NCBI GenBank assembly: GCA_029555925.1
Contig: JAKPQU010000336.1
Location: 1 to 22,926 of the forward strand
Reading direction: 5' to 3'
Length of the DNA: 22,926 nucleotides
Source of the DNA: Bacillota bacterium
GTDB lineage: Bacteria > Eremiobacterota > SpSt-956 > JAKJGF01
The position numbers and the translations under genes are program-made. The notes beneath the pieces were generated by a model. It ran no database searches. It saw nothing but the letters and a program-made list of their open reading frames with translations, and was not told the origin of the DNA. Below are positions 13,728 through 19,505 of the stretch, one piece after another (position 1 is the stretch's first letter; each line of letters begins with the position of its first letter).

Positions 13728-13862
13728 TCAGACGGTCAAGCTTTTTCTACCTTTACGTCTTCTGGCCTGTAATACTCTACGTCCACCGTTGGATTTCATT
13801 CTTGAAAGAAATCCATGGGTTCTTTTCCTTGGTACGTTTTTGGGTTGATAAGTTCTTTTCAA
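13728..13862 (-). CDS. rpmH: 50S ribosomal protein L34
   Basis: This 44-aa gene encodes [20 protein letters not shown], then [20 protein letters not shown], ending SLTV, a full-length L34 with the invariant KRTYQP start and the basic GRR/RRRKGRK core. L34 is part of the large ribosomal subunit. The start is TTG (complement of 13860-13862), supported by the SD GAGGTGA eight to nine bases upstream and by the family's fixed N-terminus. It is the first gene of the leftward cluster, driven by a good promoter at 13927-13955 next to the origin. It is separated from rnpA by a repeat-containing gap. Confidence 0.97.
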   Translation of the reverse strand: MKRTYQPKNVPRKRTHGFLSRMKSNGGRRVLQARRRKGRKSLTV

Positions 13863-13926
13863 TCTATTCACCTCTTCAGAAATTTCTCAATTTCTGCTGC
13901 CCGAGTTCAGCAATATTAATTTTCTC

Positions 13927-13955
13927 ATTTTAACAAAGATAAAAATACTTGTCAA
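13927..13955 (-). promoter_or_regulatory. rpmH: Sigma-70 type promoter of rpmH
   Basis: On the minus strand TTGACA (13950-13955) is followed by a 17-bp spacer and TAAAAT (13927-13932). The expected start near 13920 gives a leader of about 58 nt before the TTG start codon. Confidence 0.8.
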
Positions 13956-14079
13956 TCATGAGAGACCAGTTTTGAATATAGTAAATATTAATCATATTAA
14001 ACATTTTAAATAAATTATACCTTTTTTGCATAAAAAAAACTGAAATAAAAAAATAGAATCTTTGTTCGATTTTTTCAGT

Positions 14080-14127
14080 AAGTTATCCACAAGTTATCCA
14101 CAGTTGTGGATAACTTGTGGATAACTT
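14080..14127. repeat. DnaA-box palindrome (four boxes)
   Basis: Two 22-bp arms are exact reverse complements around the 4-base centre AGTT. Each arm carries two perfect DnaA boxes in the same direction spaced 11 bp apart, and the two pairs face each other. The spacing places the boxes of a pair on nearly the same helix face. Confidence 0.92.
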
Positions 14128-14275
14128 CTTTCAACGATTAAATCTTGCACCGGTAAGAATACAGTATGTATAAAAAAAAGTTAATATCTAGAATGCAAAA
14201 AAACAACTTAAAGCTTTACAATAAATAGGTTCTTTGCAAAATTAAATTCTAAAAAACAGGGGTGTACAACAAAAG

Positions 14276-14318
14276 TTATCCACAGGTTAAAGGCACTTAC
14301 CTGTGGATATGTGGATAA
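14276..14318. promoter_or_regulatory. Second DnaA-box cluster upstream of dnaA
   Basis: TTATCCACA at 14276-14284 faces TGTGGATAT (14302-14310) and TGTGGATAA (14310-14318), which share one base. The flanks AAAAGTTATCCACAGGT and ACCTGTGGA form an inverted repeat. It lies 117 bp before the dnaA start codon. Confidence 0.9.
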
Positions 14319-14434
14319 CTTTTAGAAAGAGGAATTAGAAATTTTTTAACGAATAGCATGATGTAACGGGGGCTAACTATTATTTTTATAAATTAATTCT
14401 ATAGCACCAGAATAAATCTGGCGGTGATAATTTT

Positions 14435-15808
14435 ATGGTAAATATTATTGACAATTCTAATTTTAATGAAATCTGGCAGGAAGCGCTTCCTCTACTGGAA
14501 AAAGAACTTGGCACGCCGACATTTGAAGCATGCCTGAAGAATTCCAGACTGGAATTCTTCGATAAGAATAACCTTAAAATCAGTGTGGCAAACACATTTG
14601 CCAGGAACTGGCTGGAACAGAGGGAACATAAAAAATTAATTGAAACAACACTTGCGTCCCTGAGCGGGTTGCAAATAAGCATATCCTTTACAATTGATTC
14701 AGATTCTGTTCCTCAAAAGCCTCAGCAGAAACTCATTCTGGAAAAGAATTATCCTGCAATAACTCAGGCCAAAAAAACCCTGGTTCATAACAATAACTTG
14801 AATCCTAAATATACCTTTGCAACTTTTGTCGTAGGCAATAACAATTCCCTTGCTCATGCTGCATGTCTTGCAGTATCGGACGCTCCTGCAAAGGTTTACA
14901 ATCCTCTTTTTATATACGGAGGAGTTGGACTGGGGAAAACCCATCTCATGCATGCAGTAGGACATCAGGCCATTACGCTAAGACCTGACTTAAATGTTAC
15001 TTATATATCGACAGAGACATTTACAAATGAAATGATTGAAGCCATACAGAGCGGAAAGACGAAAAACTTCAGAAACAGATACAGAACAGTAGACATATTA
15101 CTTATAGACGATATACAGTTTCTCATAAGTAAAGAAGGTATTCAGGAAGAATTTTTCCATACATTCAATGATCTTCACAGTGCAGACAAGCAGATAATTA
15201 TTACAAGCGACAGACCTCCAAAGGAAATACCTACTCTTCAGGACAGATTGAAATCCAGATTCGAATGGGGACTCATTGCAGACATTCAGGCACCTAATTT
15301 AGAAACAAGGCAGGCTATTTTAAGAAGGAAAGCAGAACTGGAGAACATACATATACCAAACAATGTAATCGAATACATAGCGGAAATAATAAGCTCAAAT
15401 ATAAGAGAACTGGAAGGAGTACTGGTAAGAATAATGGCCTATGCTTCCCTGAAAAAAGCTAAAATAGATCTTCCTCTAGCAAAAGAAGCTATAGGTACCC
15501 TTATTACCAGCACAGACAGTGATACAATAACAGTACCTATCATACTGCAAAAAACTGCCGATTATTTTGCTGTACCTCTGGAAGACTTATCTTCAAGTAA
15601 AAGAGATGCGAAATTAGCAAGAGCAAGACAGATTGCAATGTTTCTTGCCAGAGAATTAACAAAGACCTCTTTCCCTGAGATAGGTAAACATTTTGGAGGT
15701 AAAGACCATACAACAGTACTTCATGCCTATAATAAAATAAAAGAAGACAGCGATCCTGCAATAAAAGCTCATATAAACAATATAAAGAATGAGTTAAAAG
15801 CAGTTTAA
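14435..15808 (+). CDS. dnaA: Chromosomal replication initiator protein DnaA
   Basis: DnaA binds the boxes upstream, unwinds the origin and loads the helicase. The 457-aa protein shows domain I (about 1-85), a short linker, an AAA+ domain III with Walker A GGVGLGKTH (162-170) and Walker B LLIDDIQF, and domain IV ending in the DnaA signature GGKDHTTVLHAYNKI (about 424-438). The SD is GGCGGTGA. The stop codon is directly followed by a heptad array that also forms a 15-bp hairpin, separating it from dnaN, with which it is normally co-transcribed. Confidence 0.98.
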   Translation: MVNIIDNSNFNEIWQEALPLLEKELGTPTFEACLKNSRLEFFDKNNLKISVANTFARNWLEQREHKKLIETTLASLSGLQISISFTIDSDSVPQKPQQKLILEKNYPAITQAKKTLVHNNNLNPKYTFATFVVGNNNSLAHAACLAVSDAPAKVYNPLFIYGGVGLGKTHLMHAVGHQAITLRPDLNVTYISTETFTNEMIEAIQSGKTKNFRNRYRTVDILLIDDIQFLISKEGIQEEFFHTFNDLHSADKQIIITSDRPPKEIPTLQDRLKSRFEWGLIADIQAPNLETRQAILRRKAELENIHIPNNVIEYIAEIISSNIRELEGVLVRIMAYASLKKAKIDLPLAKEAIGTLITSTDSDTITVPIILQKTADYFAVPLEDLSSSKRDAKLARARQIAMFLARELTKTSFPEIGKHFGGKDHTTVLHAYNKIKEDSDPAIKAHINNIKNELKAV

Positions 15809-15867
15809 AAGTGAGTTGTAAAAAGTGAAAAGTGAACAGGTATCCCACTCACTTTTCACTTTTCATT
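15806..15867. repeat. Heptad hairpin between dnaA and dnaN
   Basis: The array starts at the dnaA stop. AAAAGTGAAAAGTGA (15821-15835) pairs exactly with 15849-15863, with a 13-nt loop, and a T-rich stretch follows. It could act as an intrinsic terminator for dnaA or attenuate read-through into dnaN. Confidence 0.8.
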
Positions 15868-15921
15868 TTTATACTCTAAATCAATCATTTATCAACAATA
15901 TATATAAAGGAGACCATAGCA

Positions 15922-17055
15922 ATGAAAATAATTTGTTTACAGGAAGAATTGAATAAAGGTATTCAAACAGCCAGTAAAGCTATCAGTTCAAAGGTAATAG
16001 AACCTGTTTACGGTAATATTATGATGGAAGCTTCCAATAACAGTATGAAGCTGGTAGGCACAAGCGGTGAAATTTCCATAGAAGTTATTATAAAAGTTGA
16101 AACAATAGAACAGGAAGGAAGTATAACTGTTCCTTCAAAAGAGCTGGGAAATCTTGTAGGAAGCCTGAATCCCGGTCAGGTAAAAATAGAATCAGACGAT
16201 GTAAAAATAATTAATATTGAAACAAAAGGAAGTAATTATAACCTGAACGGTCTTTCTTCCGATCAGTTTCCGTCTATACCAAGAATAATCGGTGAAGATA
16301 GTGTTTCCATAAGCCAGAAGACATTAAAAAGTATGATTAAAGAGACGGGGTTTGCCATAGCACCACCAGATGAAGTAAGAGCCATATTAAAAGGAAGTCT
16401 CTTTGAAGTACAGGGAGACAGCCTGACAGTAGTCTCTGCAGACGGAAGAAGAATGGCCAAAAAAACAGCAAAATTATTAAATTCTCCTGGAAAAAATTTT
16501 GAAGTTGTAGTACCCAAAAAGACTCTGAATGAACTGCTGAAAATCCTTTCTGATAATCAGGAAGACGAGGTAAAAATTTACATCACAGAAAGCCAGATAG
16601 ATTTTCAAACAGACGGTACAAGAGTTCTTTCCTCTCTTATACAGGGAAAATTCCCCAATTACAGGCAGGTAATACCGGCTCACTGTGAGCAATCTCTTAC
16701 AATAAATAAAGAGGCTTTTTATAAAGCATTAAGAAGAGCTTCATATATAACCCAGAAAGATCTTGAAAGTCCTGATCTGGTTAAATTCAAAATACATGAG
16801 AGCCAGATAATTATAACTGCAAATACCCAGGATGTGGGCCAGGCCTATGAAGAAATTGATCTCCCGGAACCTGCCCAGAGTCTGGATATATCCTTCAATG
16901 CAAAATATCTCCTTGATGCTCTGGCCTGTATGGAATGTGATTATATCACTTTCGAATTAAGTAATCCTGTAAATCCAGGTATAATAAAACCCGTGAGAGA
17001 CAAAGATAAAGATGAAGATTATATTTATGTTATTATGCCTGTAAGACTAAAATAA
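15922..17055 (+). CDS. dnaN: DNA polymerase III subunit beta (sliding clamp)
   Basis: DnaN is the ring-shaped processivity clamp for the replicative polymerase and for many repair enzymes. The 377-aa length and the three-domain pattern fit the family: SVSISQKTLKSMIKETGFAI in domain 2, SADGRRMAKK, VVPKKTLNELLKIL, and the C-terminal YVIMPVRLK end that contributes to the partner-binding pocket. AAAGGAG lies about ten bases before the ATG. It sits 113 bp downstream of dnaA. A heptad array begins immediately after the stop. recF and gyrB, common next genes, are absent. Confidence 0.97.
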   Translation: MKIICLQEELNKGIQTASKAISSKVIEPVYGNIMMEASNNSMKLVGTSGEISIEVIIKVETIEQEGSITVPSKELGNLVGSLNPGQVKIESDDVKIINIETKGSNYNLNGLSSDQFPSIPRIIGEDSVSISQKTLKSMIKETGFAIAPPDEVRAILKGSLFEVQGDSLTVVSADGRRMAKKTAKLLNSPGKNFEVVVPKKTLNELLKILSDNQEDEVKIYITESQIDFQTDGTRVLSSLIQGKFPNYRQVIPAHCEQSLTINKEAFYKALRRASYITQKDLESPDLVKFKIHESQIIITANTQDVGQAYEEIDLPEPAQSLDISFNAKYLLDALACMECDYITFELSNPVNPGIIKPVRDKDKDEDYIYVIMPVRLK

Positions 17056-17121
17056 GTAAAGGGTGAAGAGTGAAGGGTGAAGGGGAATAATCTCACGACT
17101 CACGATTCACGATTCACTTAT
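17053..17121. repeat. Head-to-head heptad array after dnaN
   Basis: The left half is GGGTGAA, GAGTGAA, GGGTGAA and the right half CTCACGA, CTCACGA, TTCACGA, TTCACTT. The array begins at the dnaN stop codon. The halves are partly complementary. Confidence 0.75.
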
Positions 17122-17134
17122 TTTCAAAAAAGCC

Positions 17135-17163
17135 TTGTAATTTAATTTTCAATGTGCTAAAAT
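17135..17163 (+). promoter_or_regulatory. Promoter of the tRNA-tadA-SRP RNA cluster
   Basis: TTGTAA (17135-17140), a 17-bp spacer and TAAAAT (17158-17163) precede the first tRNA by about 19 bp. No comparably good promoter is visible before the later RNA genes, so the cluster may be one transcript. Confidence 0.65.
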
Positions 17164-17181
17164 ACTCCTGATTATGCGTTA

Positions 17182-17273
17182 GGAGAGATGGCCGAGCGGC
17201 TGAAGGCGGTCGCCTGCTAAGCGATTATACGTGTGTTGAGCATGTATCGTGGGTTCAAATCCCACTCTCTCCG
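17182..17273 (+). tRNA. tRNA-Ser(GCU)
   Basis: The acceptor arms GGAGAGA and TCTCTCC pair, with discriminator G. The anticodon loop CTGCTAA gives GCU (17216-17218). A long variable arm, typical of tRNA-Ser, precedes the T arm GTGGG-TTCAAAT-CCCAC. The 3' CCA is not encoded. Confidence 0.95.
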
Positions 17274-17287
17274 TTATATTCACGCAG

Positions 17288-17360
17288 GCGCCTGTAGCTC
17301 AGCGGATAGAGCAACGGACTACGAATCCGTAGGTCGGAGGTTCAAATCCTCTCGGGCGCG
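17288..17360 (+). tRNA. tRNA-Arg(ACG)
   Basis: The acceptor arms GCGCCTG and CGGGCGC pair, with discriminator G. The loop CTACGAA gives anticodon ACG (17321-17323), whose A34 is the standard substrate for deamination to inosine by TadA. The tadA start codon follows 13 bases after the tRNA. The 3' CCA is not encoded. Confidence 0.96.
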
Positions 17361-17373
17361 TGACCATGAGAAA

Positions 17374-17853
17374 ATGGATCTTTTAAAAAAAGATGAGTAT
17401 TTTATGAAAAAAGCTCTCTTTCAGGCAGAGAAAGCTTTCAGCCTGGGAGAAGTTCCTGTCGGGGCTGTTCTGGTATACAGAGAATCTATAATAATAGCGA
17501 CAGCCTTTAATCAGAGGGAATTAAGAAAAAATCCTCTTGCCCATGCAGAGTTAATAGGAATTGAAAAAGCCTGTAATCTGATGGACAGATGGAGATTGGA
17601 CGATATAACTCTCTATGTTACGCTGGAACCATGCCCGATGTGTGCCGGAGCAGCAGTTCAGGCAAGAATAAAAAGGCTTGTTTTCGGTGCAAAAGATCCA
17701 AAGGCAGGAGCAATTACGTCTCTGATGAATATACCGGGAGATAAGAGATTAAATCATAGAATAGAAACTCTCGGCGCTGTTCTGGAAGAAGAATGCAGTT
17801 TTATATTAAAGGAATTTTTCAAAAGATTAAGAATTAATAAAAAAGCTGACTGA
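17374..17853 (+). CDS. tadA: tRNA(adenine34) deaminase TadA
   Basis: TadA converts A34 to inosine in tRNA-Arg(ACG), letting one tRNA read CGU, CGC and CGA codons. The 159-aa protein has the zinc deaminase signature: HAE (H57, E59) and PCPMC (C87, C90), plus the GEVPVGAV segment near the start. I chose ATG 17374. A longer frame starts at 17233 but would run through both tRNA genes, and a later ATG at 17404 would remove the usual N-terminal helix. The SD is weak, and translation may depend on processing of the tRNA just upstream. It lies between its own substrate tRNA and tRNA-Ser(CGA). Confidence 0.95.
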   Translation: MDLLKKDEYFMKKALFQAEKAFSLGEVPVGAVLVYRESIIIATAFNQRELRKNPLAHAELIGIEKACNLMDRWRLDDITLYVTLEPCPMCAGAAVQARIKRLVFGAKDPKAGAITSLMNIPGDKRLNHRIETLGAVLEEECSFILKEFFKRLRINKKAD

Positions 17854-17867
17854 GTGAATCCTTATAA

Positions 17868-17960
17868 GGAGAGATGGCTGAGTCCGGTTGAAAGCGCTCG
17901 ACTCGAAATCGAGTAAGGAGAGTTAAATCTCTTTCGTGGGTTCGAATCCCACTCTCTCCG
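17868..17960 (+). tRNA. tRNA-Ser(CGA)
   Basis: The acceptor (GGAGAGA/TCTCTCC) and T arm match the other two tRNA-Ser genes. The loop CTCGAAA gives anticodon CGA (17904-17906), and the variable arm is long (GGAGAGTTAAATCTCTTT). It begins 14 bp after tadA. The 3' CCA is not encoded. Confidence 0.95.
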
Positions 17961-18002
17961 TGAAATAGTGAGTATTGAGTAGTGAGTATGTTCACTATTC
18001 TC
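17961..18002. repeat. Heptad array after tRNA-Ser(CGA)
   Basis: Units are GTGAAAT, AGTGAGT, ATTGAGT, AGTGAGT, followed by an inverted GTTCACTATTC. It starts at the first base after the tRNA. Confidence 0.7.
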
Positions 18003-18026
18003 TGATTAATAGAATAAATAGCCATG

Positions 18027-18053
18027 TAGCTGCCAGTTGACCGCTGGCAGCTA
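18027..18053. repeat. Perfect 10-bp stem-loop before tRNA-Ser(GGA)
   Basis: TAGCTGCCAG and CTGGCAGCTA flank the loop TTGACCG, and AAAA follows. It ends five bases before the tRNA. Without a T-run on the plus strand it is not an ordinary terminator, and it may mark RNA processing. Confidence 0.55.
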
Positions 18054-18057
18054 AAAA

Positions 18058-18150
18058 GGAGAGATGGCTGAGTCCGGTTGAAGGCGCTCGATTGGAAATC
18101 GAGTAGGCGGGTTTACCCCCGCCTCGTGGGTTCGAATCCCACTCTCTCCG
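18058..18150 (+). tRNA. tRNA-Ser(GGA)
   Basis: The body is nearly identical to tRNA-Ser(CGA). The loop TTGGAAA gives anticodon GGA (18094-18096), and the variable arm GGCGGGTTTACCCCCGCC is a strong stem. The acceptor is GGAGAGA/TCTCTCC with discriminator G and no encoded CCA. Confidence 0.95.
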
Positions 18151-18156
18151 TTAGAA

Positions 18157-18440
18157 AATTTTTGGCCGTGCTAGATGGGGAACTAGCGGTGCCCTGTACC
18201 TGCAATCCGCTATAGCAGGATTGAATCCCTGTTTGAGGTTTTGTTTTTCAAGGTCTGCCTCTGGCAAGTGGTGATGAGAATCGGGCCCTTCGCAACGAAA
18301 CCTTTCGAACCCTGTCAGGACTGGGAAGTAGCAGCAGTAAGGAAGTTATTTCGTGTGCCGCAGGTTTTACCTGGTTGGAGCTAACTACCATAGTAACGCT
18401 TGGAGAATAAGATCGAGGGCAGGTGCACGGTCAAAAATTT
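18157..18440 (+). ncRNA. ffs: Signal recognition particle RNA, large bacterial type
   Basis: The RNA scaffolds Ffh for co-translational targeting. The sequence follows the Bacillus-type 6S-like SRP RNA from end to end: the Alu part (GTGCTAGATGGGGAACTAGC, then GGTGCCCTGTACCTGCAATC), the long stem, and the Ffh-binding tip TGTCAGGACTGGGAAGTAGC with AGCAGTAAG. The 3' side contains GTGCCGCAGG, GAGCTAACTACC and GTAACGCTTGG. The ends pair (AAATTTTTGGCCGTGC with GCACGGTCAAAAATTT), which sets the approximate boundaries. The tip tetraloop reads GGGA, closed by U-A, where GGAA is common; it still fits GNRA. It lies 6 bp after tRNA-Ser(GGA), probably in the same transcript. Confidence 0.93.
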
Positions 18441-18516
18441 AAAATTTTGACTGTCAGAGGTACACTTTTTCTAATAGCCTATATATTTTTAAAATTACCG
18501 GTTACAAACTCAAAAG

Positions 18517-19341
18517 ATGAATGAGAAATTATCAGAATTATTACATAGTTTTAAAGACAGGGGTTTTGTAACTGTCCTTACCGGAGCAGGCATATCTGCA
18601 GAAAGTAATATACCCACTTTTCGCGGCCCCGAAGGCTACTGGAAAATAGGCAGCAAAAATTATCATCCACAGGAAATGGCCACACATAGAATGTTCTCTC
18701 TCTCTCCCTATGAAGTATGGAAATGGTATCTTTACAGGAGATATATCTGTAACCATGCAAAAGCAAATAAAGGGCATCTTGCAATAGTAAAATTGGAACA
18801 AAATCTTCAAGACAGATTTTCTCTTATTACACAGAATGTAGACGGACTCCATATAAGGGCAGGAAATTCAAGAGAGAGAACCTGCGAAATCCACGGTAAT
18901 ATAAATCTTATGAGATGTTCACAGGGATGTACAGATAAAACCTTTGCCATACCTTCCGGACTGGAGTTTGAACATAAAGACAGGGAATTATCTTCACAGG
19001 AAAAGTCACTCCTAATATGTCCCGAATGTTTAACTTTAGCAAGACCTCATATATTGTGGTTTGATGAATGTTACGATGAAATTTATTATAAATTTGAAAC
19101 AAGTATATCTATAACAGAAAAGACAGATCTGTTAATAGTAATAGGAACTACGGGAAATACAACACTGCCTTCCAGAATTATTACAACTGTTATGAGAAAA
19201 AACAAACCAGTAATAGTTATAGATCCCTTTAAAAATGAAGTTACGTCCATGGTAGAACAATATGACAGGGGATTTTATTTATCATGTAAAAGTGGCGAAA
19301 TTGTTCCGGAAATCTGTGATACAGTGAGTGGTGAGTGGTGA
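18517..19341 (+). CDS. SIR2-family NAD-dependent protein deacylase, class III-like
   Basis: Sirtuins remove acyl groups from lysines using NAD. The 274-aa protein has the Rossmann motif TGAGISAESNIPTFRG (22-37), TQNVDGLH (105-112), the catalytic His in EIHGN (H126), and a zinc site of CSQGC (C134, C138) plus CPEC (C168, C171). The first zinc pair has spacing x3 instead of the usual x2. The segment WYLYRR (Y71, R74) matches the Tyr-x-x-Arg that class III enzymes such as SIRT5 use to bind succinyl, malonyl or glutaryl groups, so desuccinylase-type activity is predicted. The NAD motif reads GTTGNTTLP rather than GTS. SD is weak. The final residues (SGEW) and stop come from a heptad array. Confidence 0.92.
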   Translation: MNEKLSELLHSFKDRGFVTVLTGAGISAESNIPTFRGPEGYWKIGSKNYHPQEMATHRMFSLSPYEVWKWYLYRRYICNHAKANKGHLAIVKLEQNLQDRFSLITQNVDGLHIRAGNSRERTCEIHGNINLMRCSQGCTDKTFAIPSGLEFEHKDRELSSQEKSLLICPECLTLARPHILWFDECYDEIYYKFETSISITEKTDLLIVIGTTGNTTLPSRIITTVMRKNKPVIVIDPFKNEVTSMVEQYDRGFYLSCKSGEIVPEICDTVSGEW

Positions 19342-19364
19342 GTGGTGAGTGGTGAGTGGTGATT
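19324..19364. repeat. Pure heptad array at the 3' end of the sirtuin gene
   Basis: GTGAGTG is repeated almost without change about five times at a 7-bp period. It begins inside the coding sequence, encodes the last residues and provides the TGA stop at 19339-19341. Confidence 0.9.
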
Positions 19365-19440
19365 TATAAGGACGTTACATGATTTTATTAAGATGACTGC
19401 TATGACCATGTATCAACATAGAAATATGAGAATGTTGTTC

Positions 19441-19470
19441 CCGTCACGCGTAACGCGTTACCAGTCACGA
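19441..19470. repeat. Heptad array, CGTNACG type, upstream of the GalT-like gene
   Basis: Units are CGTCACG, CGTAACG, CGTTACC, AGTCACG. It ends about 25 bp before the SD of the GalT-like gene. Confidence 0.8.
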
Positions 19471-19505
19471 TTCTCATAAACAATAATCGATTCAAGGAGT
19501 TTGAA

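Larger units (their letters stand above)
13960..14434. other. oriC: Chromosomal replication origin (oriC)
   Basis: The region between rpmH and dnaA contains two clusters of DnaA boxes (consensus TTATCCACA). Cluster 1 has four perfect boxes (14083, 14094, 14105, 14116). Cluster 2 has a perfect box at 14276, a one-mismatch box at 14302 and a perfect one at 14310. Very AT-rich stretches at about 13965-14070 and 14150-14270 flank and separate the clusters and are candidates for the unwinding element. Genes diverge from here in both directions. Cluster 2 lies just upstream of dnaA, which suggests autoregulation of dnaA by DnaA. I did not find a clear DnaA-trio. Confidence 0.93.

Noticed and set aside
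13645..13933. Plus-strand frames opposite rpmH
   Set aside because: They are antisense shadows of the L34 gene and its promoter region.
17233..17373. Longer N-terminus of TadA starting at 17233
   Set aside because: It would be translated through the anticodon region of tRNA-Ser and all of tRNA-Arg. The family N-terminus matches ATG 17374.
18027..18053. Intrinsic terminator before tRNA-Ser(GGA)
   Set aside because: The perfect stem is followed by A residues and not T residues on the plus strand, and the next tRNA starts five bases later.
2997..19470. ACGCGT-rich palindromes as parS sites or transcription factor operators
   Set aside because: They do not match the parS consensus with central CACGTG. 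Their variable copy number and 7-bp period fit a repeat family better than a fixed operator.
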